A stretch of DNA of 64,000 bases from Coptis chinensis (taxonomy: Eukaryota > Streptophyta > Magnoliopsida > Ranunculales > Ranunculaceae). The stretch covers positions 43,311,001-43,375,000 of the forward strand of contig CM027378.1 of assembly GCA_015680905.1 (NCBI GenBank). Direction: 5' to 3'. The position numbers were made by a program, and so were the translations under genes. Below are positions 53,352-63,575 of the stretch, piece after piece (within the stretch, counting starts at the first letter, position 1; every line of letters starts with the position of its first letter). Below the pieces are notes generated by a model, which was not told where the DNA came from, searched no databases, and saw nothing but the letters and a program-made list of their open reading frames with translations.

Positions 53352-54858
53352 TGATAAGAGCCCAAAACTGTAGTTTTAACCCTTTAACAGTCATACTTTT
53401 AGACCAATTATGTGAATAATAATTAAGAGTTAACACTGATTACGTGATTTTATGCATTTCAGGCTTCAAAGTCCATTATGTGCAGAAATGTGCCACTTTA
53501 GTGAGATAAAGGAGCAAAGGTCGGTTACTAAGGAGTTCCGTGATTAAAGGTCAAGATTCAAGAAGACAAAGCTTTTCTAAAGCCCAGTCAAAAGCTGAAA
53601 AGTTGACGCGGGCAAAAATAGCACACAAAGTCAGCAGAATTTTAGAAGGCCGTATCTTTGGACTTAGACCTCGGAATAGGGCCTACCTTATGTCAAAACG
53701 ACCGGCTCGGAAAGAGCTTTCCAATGGTCTAAGCCTCGATCCAATCAGAGGAGCAGAAGGAGATGAAAAGTCTGTTGAAGCCAATTGCAGCTGAAGAGGC
53801 CTTTTTGGACTGAAAGAATTGGGTTTTGGGCACGATTCTTCCGCCCAAAAACATGGCTCCAAGCCCATGCACGATTTTTTGATCTGGAAGTATAAAAACA
53901 AAAGCTTAAATCTTTGTTAATGTAGAAGATAGTAGATAGTTAATGGTAGATAGGTTAGAGTAAAAAGTAGCTTCTAGATCTAGTTTTTATTTAATTGTAT
54001 TTAATTAAGTTAGTTTCAAATCCAACTCTTGTTTTAGATTAAACTCTTAGAATCTTGTTCTTCATTAGTATTGATAAATAAAATAGTTAGTTTGTTAACT
54101 TCGATTTTTGTCATTTCCATTTCTATATCTAATTTCAATTCCTGTCCTTATTTCAATTTAGTCATTAAATTAGATTTCATTATTGTTTAATTAAATAAAT
54201 TTCAATTCTTTATATCATGTTTAGTTTAAATTTAATCGGAAATGATTGCGTAATGATTCTCGGCTAAACCTCCATTAGAGGGGGTTGAGAAGCCTTGATG
54301 AAAGCTTGATTCCGATTATCGTAGATTCGTCGTAATTTCCTTTCCACTCTAGAAACGATTAGTTCACCATAAAAATGGGTTTAATCGTTCACATGCTAGT
54401 TATTAATTGGTAGAAATGTCATGTGTAATTAGGGATTAGGAAGAACCAATTGTTTTGCGAAGCAGTTCAATTCGGATTACGACGATTCGTCGTTAATAGG
54501 ATTAAGTCGAGTTAAGGTGGAATCAATCCCCCTCTAACTCCTTATAATCGAATCAACGTAGCATTCCCCTAGTTATTTTGATAACCGACTAGTTGCATCT
54601 TGTGAGTAGTTGCATCGTAGTCTAGTTGCCTTTTCGTAAATCTCTCATTAGACTTTAAGAGTTGAATACTTATACTTAGAGAACATTAACATGCGGAAGG
54701 ACTAGGAGTGGAACGAATCACTCTACTCCACTATATCTCATAGGATTGAGAGTAGAAATCTTTGATAAATTAGGCACGTAAATTATCGTTTAGTTTTACT
54801 TACGTTTAGAGTTTCATCGCTTTATTCATTAGTAAAACTATTCTTTTTACGGTTATCA
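53352..54858 (+). repeat. 5' LTR of element C (1507 bp)
   Basis: TGATAAGAGCCC to GGTTATCA. TATA box at 53891. The middle part (53925-54200) carries AGTAGATAGTTAATGG-type sequence that differs from the LTRs of A and D. Confidence 0.92.
53891..53899 (+). promoter_or_regulatory. LTR TATA box, element C
   Basis: TATAAAAAC, about 540 bp from the LTR start. Confidence 0.6.
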
Positions 54859-54860
54859 AA

Positions 54861-54873
54861 TGGCGCCGCTGCC
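54861..54873 (+). other. Primer-binding site, element C
   Basis: TGGCGCCGCTGCC, two bases inside the LTR end; tRNA-Asp type. Confidence 0.8.
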
Positions 54874-55371
54874 ATCTTAGTTTCACTTTCGCATTGTTTT
54901 CGTAGTGTTAGTACTTTTCTTAAAGTCCCATTTCACCCACCCACCCTTGTTTGATTCATCTTTGTGGTTATCCGATTCAACGTTGGAAAATTCGGGGAAA
55001 AATTACACCGACCGACCCTATATAGCTGGAGCAAGAGCGACCACCCCCATGTGGAGCGACCGACCCTAAAACACTGTAATTTGAAAATTACCCGGAGCGC
55101 CGACAGCTTCTATCCGAGCGCATCACCAGCCCCTTTGTTAATTTTTCCGGTTTCGGCGGTTTTGATTCGAACTTTGATTTTTCATATTTTTCAGTGTTCT
55201 AACTCAAGTATATACACCAACACGTAAACAAGACGTATTCATAAGCGAAGCAAGGATGCAATCAGGTATTCCTTTCTTCCACACCTCGCATCTCCTGTTA
55301 GAGGTTTATACTAGTATATGAGAATTGTTTGGAGTGTTGACGTGTTTAGCTAAGTTTGGTCTTAGCCTTGT
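54874..55371 (+). other. 5' leader of element C
   Basis: Non-coding, with the GC-rich variable part at about 55005-55140 and the conserved TAAACAAGACGTATTCATAA block (55229-55248, with one base deleted). Confidence 0.7.
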
Positions 55372-57180
55372 ATGAGGTTAAGGTCTGGCCGAACAAAAAC
55401 ACCGAACATAAATACACAACAACATCAACAATCAAGTCTATCTAGTATACCAACCACTACACCTCTAGCTACTATTTCACACACACTACCTGATATAATG
55501 GCTGAAGAAAGAGAGACTCCTCTCTCTGACTTCTACAAAGCCTTGAGCGATAGCCCCAAAACTTGCATCGTTCTAGCAGACCCAGTGGGGGATTTCCGAA
55601 TCCCCCAAAATATTTTTAATTTGTTACCCGTTTTTCATGGATTAGACCATGAAAAACCCTATCAGCACATGCGTAGGATTGAACAAGTCTTAACAACATT
55701 CCACCATCCTACGGTTGGCACGGAACAAATTAAATTAAGGGTATTCCCTTTCACCTTGGCCGATAAAGGCGTCTTTGGTTAACTTCCCAAAGCCTAATTC
55801 TGGACTCGTGGGCTAAACTTGTTCAAATTGTTTATGGAACATTTTTACCTACCCTAAAAGACGGATGAGATGCTTTCCAAGATTCATTTCTTTTCGACAA
55901 AATCCTCATGAATCATTTTCAGAGGCTTGGAATCGTTTCACCGATCTCCTTATAGAGTGTCCACATCATAATTTAGCGTAAAGACACGTTAGTTAAATTG
56001 CCTTTTCAACGGACTTCTACACCACCATAAAGAAGTCCTAGACATAATGAATGGGGGTAGTTTCTTAAGTAAAGGAGCCTCGAGAGGCATATAAATTTTT
56101 GAAGATCGGACTAAAGCGTAATAATAATTGGGGGTAGTGACGATTACTCCCACTCCGCTAGTTCTTCAATGCTTAAAGGCTACCAAGATGTTTGAGGTTA
56201 AATCAGATCCTGAGCTTAAAACTCTAATTGAATCCCTCACAAAAAAGGTAGAGGCCATTTCTGTACAACAAAAGTCAATCCCCGTCATGAATGTAAATTC
56301 AAATCCATGTAGTTTCTGTTGGAGCCCTGAGCATCCCGACTCCAACTGTCCTATTGCCTATGAACAGGCTTGTTCCATTAATAGTGAACCTAACGCCCCT
56401 TGGAGACAAAATCCCAACTTCGGTTGGAGAAATAACCAAAACATCACACCTCAAGGGTACAATAATCAATATCTTAGGCCTACGCACAGCTTTAACCAAG
56501 CCCCACTACGACAAGGACAGAGTTAGGGTAATTTTAATAATTATAACAACCAAGCGCAACCTCGACAAGGTCAAGCACAAAGTCAAGGTAGTTATAATAA
56601 TTATAATGCTAATAGAGGTATCGTTCCGGTAAATAATAACTATCAAAATCCACCCATAAATAATTCACGTGAAATAGTTCCAGTCACACCACCCGTGACT
56701 ACTAGACTAACACAACCGGATCTTATTGACACCTTCATACAAGTGAGCCAAAAATATTTCTAAACCATGGCTCAATCTAACCAACAGCTTCTACAATCCG
56801 TTAATAATTTAACCAAACAGTTGGCTCAAGATAAAGCCCAACCCAAAGGTGTGTTGCCAGGTCACGAAATACCTAATCCTAAAATAACAAATACAGCCTT
56901 TGAGGTAACCGATAATACTAGTAATGAATATGAAAATGTAGGTGAGCTAAAGGCCATCACCACTCTCCGTTCTGGCAGAGTGGTTGATAACAAAGTAACT
57001 ATGCCTATAGTTACCCCACCAGTAGCCCCTACACCTGCTATTTTACTAGATACCGAAATAGAAACGGAAGAGCCTACCACTGTAGAGGTACCAGTTACAA
57101 CACAACCTAAGAAACAGGAAGCCACGGTTAAACATCTAGGTGATACCATTGCTAAATATAAATAGAAACCGCCGTTTCCA
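55372..57180 (+). pseudogene. gag: gag polyprotein, element C
   Basis: Opens with MRLRSGRTKTPN at 55372 and reads 136 codons through MAEERETPLSDFYKALSDSP, FNLLPVFHGLDHEKPYQHMR and VFPFTLADKG before a frameshift near 55770. The next long frame (56128-56526) keeps an intact nucleocapsid zinc knuckle, CSFCWSPEHPDSNC (CX2CX4HX4C, about 56309-56350). Then come the Asn/Tyr-rich tract (56525-56640) and the frame 56767-57165 (NQQLLQSVNNLTKQLAQDKA, then LRSGRVVDNKVTMPIV). It is the best-preserved knuckle among the copies, but still broken by at least three frameshifts. Confidence 0.86.
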
Positions 57181-57192
57181 CAAAAATTAGCC

Positions 57193-57353
57193 ATGTTAAC
57201 TAGGGATACAAATTTTGAGGAAATTTGGGACGTTTTCAAGAATCTAACTATAAACCATCCCTTCCTCGAAGCTATTAAAAAGCTACCACACCATGCTAAG
57301 TTTCTTAAGGAATTGTGTACTACTAGGCGTAAGACCAATATACCAAAAGACGC
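57193..57353 (+). pseudogene. Gag-protease linker, element C, cut by insertion
   Basis: MLTRDTNFEEIWDVFKNLTI through ELCTTRRKTNIPKDA, then the reading frame runs into the LTR of element D and stops 7 codons later. Confidence 0.82.
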
Positions 57354-58824
57354 TGATAAGAGCCCAAAACTGTAGTTTTAACCCTTTAACAGTCATACTT
57401 TTGGACCAATTATGTGAGTAATAATTAAGAGTTAACACTGATTACGTGTTTTTATACATTTCAGGCTTCAAAGTCCATTATGTGCAGAAATGTGCCACTT
57501 TAGTGAGATAAAGGAGAAAAGGTCGGTTACTAAGGAGTTCCGTGATTAAAGGCTAAGATTCAAGAAGATAAAGCCTTCCTAAAGCCCGGTCAAAAGCTGA
57601 AAATTCGACACGGGCTGAAACAACACACAAGTCAGCAGAACTTCCGAAGGCCATATCTTTGGACTTAGACCTCGGAATAGGACCTACCTTATGTCAACAC
57701 GACCGGCTCGGAAAGAGTTTTCCAATGGTCTAAGCCTTGACCCAATCAGAGGAGCAGAAGTGGACGAAAAGTCTGTGGAAGCCAACTGCAGCTGAAGAGG
57801 CCTTTTTGGACTGAAAGAATTGGGTTTTGGGCCTGATTCTCTGGCCCAAAATATGGCTCCAAGCCCATGCTCGATTTTGGATCTGAAAGTATAAAAACCA
57901 AAGTTTAGCTCTTGGTTAATGTTTGCTAGTTAGACCTAAAATATTATAGATAATTCTAGATCTATTTTCATTAATTAAATTAAGCTTTAGTTCCATTTTT
58001 AATTCTTGTTTTAGATTAAGTCTTTGAATCATTGTTCTTGATTGATTAGATAAATAAAATAGTTGTTTTATCAATTTCGAATTGTGTTATTTCAATTTAT
58101 AGATCTGATTTTAATTCTTGTTGATTATCATTCCGTAGTTTAAATAGATTGAACCATTGTTAGTTAATTTAGTTAAGTTAGAATTTTAATATGATGTGTA
58201 GTTATAATGAAATGGGAAATGATGGTTTGATGACTCAAGGCTAAAACCTCCATTAGAGGGGTTGATGAAGCCTTGATGAAAACTTAGTGGTATAGTGTAG
58301 AAACATTGTAGAATCTATTCCAATCTAGAAGGTCGGATTCACCATGAGAATGGGTGGACGACCTTGCATGCTAGTTAGTACTTTCGGTAAAATGCCATGA
58401 ACACTAGGGATTAGAACTCGAATTTCTTGCCGTAAGAACGTAAGAATCGAGATACAAGAATCTATGTTAGGCTATTAAGTTGGATTCGAGGTGGATTCAA
58501 TTCCCCTCTAATCATTTATCTAGATTCAAAACAATCATATTTCCATAGCATTAGTAGTTTAAAAGTCAAGTAATCAAATTCAGTAAGTATCGTAGTAATC
58601 ACCTTTGTAAAGCTCTCATTGACTTAAGACCGACTAATTAGACTATAAAACAATCCATGCTAGAGCACTAGGAGTGGAACGAATTTGTTACTCCACTCTA
58701 TCTTGATAGAATTGAGAGTAGGAAACTTTGATAAATATGAGCATCATAAGATTAGTTTAGTTTACTTACGTTTTGAGTTCATCGTTCATTTCGTAGGTAG
58801 ACTATTGAATTTTATCTTTTATCA
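57354..58824 (+). repeat. 5' LTR of element D (1471 bp)
   Basis: TGATAAGAGCCC to TTTTATCA. The U5 part (58200-58600) differs strongly from the LTRs of A and C (for example GGGAAATGATGGTTTGATGA), so D is a distinct subfamily sharing only both ends and the U3. Confidence 0.92.
57890..57898 (+). promoter_or_regulatory. LTR TATA box, element D
   Basis: TATAAAAAC, 537 bp from the LTR start. Confidence 0.6.
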
Positions 58825-58826
58825 AA

Positions 58827-58839
58827 TGGCGCCGCTGCC
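58827..58839 (+). other. Primer-binding site, element D
   Basis: TGGCGCCGCTGCC, two bases after the LTR end; tRNA-Asp type. Confidence 0.82.
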
Positions 58840-59399
58840 ATCTTAGTTGCACTTTAGCATTGTTTTCAAAGTAGAATTAGTCATTTTTAAGTCCCATTAA
58901 ACCCACCCACCCTTGTTTGATTCATACTGTGGTTATTCGTTTCAGCGTTGAAAAAAATTCGGAAAAAATTACACGGAGCGCGATCGCGCCTATAAGGAGC
59001 GCGCCTGCGCCCTATAGTCTGGACTTTGAGCGCGACCCGCCCTCTTCCTGAGCGCGACCCGCCCTAACTTACTGGACTTCGAGCGCGACCCGCCCTCTTA
59101 CCAAGCGCGACCCGCGCTCACGGGCTGGACTAGGAGCCATCCGGCGCTCCGAAGCGCACTGCGCCCTAAGCAAAATTTTGCGGATTTCTACAGGTTTGTT
59201 TCGAACTTCGATTTTTTAAATTTTTTCAGTATTCTAACTTGTTATTTACACTGAACACGTGTAAACAAGACGCTATTCATAAGTGAAGCAAGGACGCTTT
59301 CAGGTATTCCTTTCTTCCATACCTCGCATCTCCAGTTAGAGGTTCATACTAATATATCAAGATTGTTTGGGTTGTTTTCGTGTTTAGACTTAGACTTGC
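58840..59399 (+). other. 5' leader of element D with GC-rich tandem motifs
   Basis: At 58975-59165, GAGCGCGACCCGCCCT-like motifs occur about five times with spacers such as CTGGACTT, far more than in A, B or C. Elsewhere it matches the other leaders. Confidence 0.75.
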
Positions 59400-61215
59400 A
59401 TGAGATTAAGGTCTGGTCGGAGAAAAACACCGAACGTAATTAACCGTCAACAAACAAACATATCGAGTATACCAATCATAACACCTCTAACTACTATTCC
59501 ACCAACCATACCCTCATAATGGGTGAAGAAAGAGAGACTCCTCTCTCCGACTTCTACAAAGCTTTGGCGATAGCCCTAAATCTTGCATCGTTCTAGCGGA
59601 CCCGGTGGGGATTTTGAATCCCCAAACATATTTAATTTGTTACCCGTTTTCCATGGTTTAGGCCATGAAAAACCTTACCAACACACGCCAGTAGGATTGA
59701 ACAAGTCCTTACAACATTCCATCATCCTACGGTTGGTGCGGAACAAATTAAACGGGGTATTTCCTTCACCTTAGCCGATAAGGTAAAATCTTGGTTAACG
59801 CCCAAGCCTAACTTTCACGGGACTCGTGGGCTAAACTTGTTCAGCTATTTATGGAACATTTTTACCCACCCCTAAGACGGATGAAATGCTTTCCAAGATT
59901 CATTTCTTCCTACGTAACCCCTCATGAATCATTTTCGAGGCTTGGAATCGCTTCACCGATCTCGCTAATAGAGTGTCCACACCATAACCTAGCAAAAGAC
60001 ACGTTAGTTCGTGGCTTTTTCAAAGGACTTCAACATCACCATAAAGAAGTCCTTGACATAATGAATGGGGGTAGTTTCCTAAGTAAAGGAGCCTCAGAGG
60101 CTTATAAATTTTTAGAAGAACAAACTAAACGCAATAACAATTGGGGAGTGATGATAGCCCCCGCTCTGCTAGTTCTTCTTCAACAGTTAAGGCCGTCGGT
60201 ATGTTTGAGATGAAACCCAACCCAGAACTTAAAAATTTAATCGAATCTTTAACTAAAAAAGTAGAGGCTATTTCTATTCAACAAAAGCCTATTCCCATCA
60301 TGAATGTCAACTCCAACCCATGTAATTTCTGTTTGAGTCCCGCCAGCTCGACTCTATTGTCCTCTCGCCTATGAACAACAACAATCAGAGCAAGATAACG
60401 TTTGCTCCATTAATAACTATCCTATTCCTAATGTCCCATGGAGACAACATCCCAACTTTAGTTGGCGAAACAATCAACAAGTTACAACTCCAGGGTTTAA
60501 TAACCAAAATGTTAGGCAAACAAACAACTATAATCAAGCTCCACCTAGGCAAGGACAGGGACAAGGTCAGGGAAATTATAATAATTATAACAACCATGCG
60601 CAACCACGACAAGGTGTAGCACAAGGTCAGAATAATTATAATAATTATAATACCAATAGAGGTATCGTTCCGGTTAACAATAGTAACTATCAAAACCCAC
60701 CCATAAATAATCAACATGAGATAGTTCCAGTCGCACCACCTATGACTACTACACCTACACAACCGGACCGTATCGACGCCTTTATACAGGTTACCCAACA
60801 ACTTTTCCAATCAATGACTCAATCAAACCAACAGATATTACAATCCATAAATCAGGGCATACAACAGTTAGCCCAAGAGAAAGCCCAACCAAAAGGCGTG
60901 TTTCCAGGACAAGCGATACCAAACCCTAAAACAACAAACACAGCCTTTGAGGTAAACGGTAATACTAGTACGGAAACGACAATAGTAGGTGACCTGAATG
61001 CCATCACCACTCTCCGCTCTGGAAAGGTGGTAGATAACAAAGTAACTATGCCTATAGTTACCCCATCAGTACTCCCTACACCGGATATCGAACTAGATAA
61101 TTGAAATAGAAACCAAGAACCTACCACCGTAGAGGTACCAGTTAAACCACAACCTAAGAAACAGAAAGCCAAGGTTACACATCAAGTCGAGCCATACGCT
61201 AAATATGGAGCGAAA
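59400..61215 (+). pseudogene. gag: gag polyprotein, element D
   Basis: Start MRLRSGR-type at 59400. Recognisable blocks: FNLLPVFHGLGHEKPYQH (59627-59680), HHKEVLDIMNGGSFLSKGAS (60040-60100), KNLIESLTKKVEAISIQQKP (60228-60290), an Asn/Tyr-rich tract (60570-60690), FIQVTQQLFQSMTQSNQQIL (60780-60840) and ITTLRSGKVVDNKVTMPIVT (61003-61065). The nucleocapsid begins CNFC (about 60328), but the His and last Cys are lost through an indel. At least five frames are needed to cover the gene, so D is more damaged here than B or C. Confidence 0.85.
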
Positions 61216-62040
61216 CCACCATTCCCTCAAAAATTAGCCGTGCTATCCAGGGATACCAACTTCGAGGAGATTAGGAACGTTTTCAAAAATCTAACGATAA
61301 ACCTTCCTTTTCTCGGCTATTAAAAGCTACCTAATCACGCTAAGTTTCTTAAAGAGTTGTGCACTACTAGGCGAAAGACCAACATACCTAAAGACGCTTT
61401 TTAAGTGAACAATTCCCAACTTTATCCGAAAAATAATGGAATTGTTAAGTACAAGGACCCCGGTCGCCCCATCAAAATGCACCTTAGGAGATTCCCACAC
61501 GACAACCGCTTTATTAGACTGGGGGGAAAGTGTTAACTTACTCCCGTGATTACTTGTATAAACAAATAGGTCTACAGAAATGCAACCTACAAAAATAATG
61601 TTGCAATTAGCGACACGGGTTTATTAAGTATCCTAAGGGTGTAGTGGAAAACGTGCTTGTTAAGGTTCAGGATTTCTACTATCCTGCTGGATTTTGTTAT
61701 CCTCGATACGTAAGTCGCTAATGACTCTATAACCGATCATCTTAGGGGGCTTTTTTAGAACCGCCAACGACTTATTAATTGTCGCGATGGTAAGATGTCC
61801 TTATCTTTTGGCCATCTCACAGTTGAGGTAAATGTTTTTAAAATGATGAAACAGCTTACCAAATTAGCGCTCTATAGATGGGGAGGTTAGCATGATCGAG
61901 AGCTTAGCTCAAGATTATTTTAACAACACATTTCCTGAAAACAATATGTACAAATTCCTTTCTTTTTGGAAAGTCGATTTTGTAAATGACTTCTACTTAG
62001 AGGAAGTCAACACCATCCTTGAGTCCACACCAATTGTAGA
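61216..62040 (+). pseudogene. Retropepsin region, element D
   Basis: After a broken linker (NFEEIRNVFKNLTI near 61260-61300), the protease site reads LLDWGESVNLLP (about 61511-61546): the catalytic motif D-T-G-A has become D-W-G-E. Further blocks such as VEVNVFKM (about 61827) and SMIESLAQDYFNNTFPENNM (about 61888-61950) follow in shifted frames. The enzyme would be dead. From about 61990 (LEEVNTILESTPIVD) the sequence departs from A and B and leads into pol. Confidence 0.78.
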
Positions 62041-62048
62041 CACTTCGG

Positions 62049-63110
62049 TTGCTCCATATTGAGTATGAAGACTTGCTACCTAAGCAAGTATTCATTATGC
62101 AAAATGAGGACCCCGACGAAACATCTATTGATTTTCCTCCCACCCCAGTGCTTAAACCCCTTCCCCCAGAGTTAAAATATATACAACTTGATCCGGATGG
62201 TAATCATCCGGTAATTATATCTTCTGTTATCTAAGGATGAAGAGACATGTTTAATCCGGGTGATTAGGGAACATCGGTCTCAAGCGATTGGTTGGTCCCT
62301 AGCCGACATTAAGGAATTGACCCTAATGTTTGCACTCATCGTATCCATTTGAGGATAACGCCAAGACTTCTCGCGAACCTCAGCGTTGCTTGAACCCTAC
62401 CATGAAAGAGGTGGTTAGGGAAGAAGTCTTATGATTACTCGATGCGGGTATCATATACCCCATCTCTGATAGCGAATGGGTAAGCCCCATTCATGTAGTT
62501 CCTAAGAAATCAGGAGTTACCATGGCTCATAACGGAAAGGGTGACTATGTTGTCACACAAGGTCCTATGAAATGGAGGATCTGTATTGATTACAGATGTT
62601 TAAATGCTATGACACGAAATGATCACTTTCCTTTACCCTTTATAGATCAAATGCTCGAACGCCTAGCTGGTCATGCTTTTTATTGTTTTCTGGATGGCTA
62701 CTCAGGCTATTTTCAAATTATTATTGATATTGATGACTAAGAAAAGACTACCTTCACATATCCCTTTGGAACGTATGCCTATAAACGAATGCCTTTTGGC
62801 CTTTGTAATGCTCCTAGAACCTTCCAAATGTGTATTCTTTATATATTTAGTGACATGGTAGAGCTTTATGGAAGTTTTCATGGATGATTTTTCTATCTAT
62901 GGAGACTCCTTCACGCATCGTTTGTCTAACCTATCTAAGGTTTTGACAAAGTGTGAAGAAAAAGCCTCGCTTTTAAACCGGGAAAAGTGTCATTTCATGG
63001 TGAAAAGGGCATAGTACTAGGTCACATTGTATCTAGTGATGGCATCGAAGTAGATAAGGCCAAACTAGATAAGATAGCGACTTTACCTAAAACCACGGAC
63101 CGGTCCGCGA
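62049..63110 (+). pseudogene. pol: Reverse transcriptase, element D
   Basis: The pre-RT segment reads LKPLPPELKYIQLD (about 62150-62190) and WSLADIKE (about 62298). RT proper includes DAGIIYPISDSEWVSPIHVV (about 62440-62502), MKWRICIDYRCLNAMTRNDH (about 62567-62625), a PLPFIDQMLERLAGHAFYCF stretch and LDGYSGYFQI. An in-frame TAA at 62738 follows IDIDD, at a place where relatives have Gln (CAA), so a single C-to-T change would explain it. RMPFGLCNAPRTFQ (about 62778-62820) and, after a shift near 62865, VFMDDFSIYGDS with the catalytic Asp pair (about 62877-62888) follow. RT copies element RNA to cDNA. The Athila lineage is clear from these motifs. Confidence 0.9.
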
Positions 63111-63575
63111 TATTAGAGCCTTTCTAGGCCATACAGGTTTTTATAGGCGATTTATTAAAGACTTCTCGAAAATAGCTAGGCCTTTAACTAATCTGCTTTT
63201 GAAAGATGCAATCTTTGATTTTAATTTTAACTGTAAGCAGGGTTTTGAAACTTTAAAGCCGCCCTAACCTCTGCACCAATTATACAGCCTCCCGATTGGT
63301 CTAAACCTTTCGAACTCATGTGTGATGCTAGTGATTATGCAGTTGGTGCAATCTTGGGACAAAAACTAGATAATAAGTCCACTGTCATTTATTATGCTAG
63401 TAAAACATTAAACGATGCTCAACAAAATTATTCAACTACAGAAAAAGAATTCTTAGCCGTCATTTATGCTTTAGATAAGTTTCGTCCTTATTTGGTTGGT
63501 TCTAAAACTTTAGTTTACACGGACCATGCAGCCCTTAAGTACCTTCTTGCAAAGAAGGATGCTAAGCGAGATTAA
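63111..63575 (+). pseudogene. pol: RNase H domain, element D
   Basis: The connection region reads GHTGFYRRFIKDFSKIARPL (about 63125-63185). The 85-codon frame 63318-63575 then gives CDASDYAVGAILGQ, YYASKTLNDAQQNY, TTEKEFLAVIYALDKFRPYL and LVYTDHAALKYLL, with the acidic residues Asp, Glu and Asp of a Ty3/gypsy RNase H in place. RNase H degrades the RNA strand of the RNA-DNA hybrid. It is the best preserved catalytic domain in the window. The frame is interrupted just before (about 63260) and just after (63575). Confidence 0.9.

Larger units (their letters stand above)
53352..57353 (+). mobile_element. Athila-type element C, interrupted by element D
   Basis: Complete 5' LTR (53352-54858), primer site (54861), leader, gag and the start of the gag-protease linker. 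It stops at 57353 in the middle of the linker codons KTNIPKDA, where the LTR of element D begins. Elements A and D continue this linker with F-L codons, so C is cut by an insertion and its remainder should lie beyond the right edge. Confidence 0.88.
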
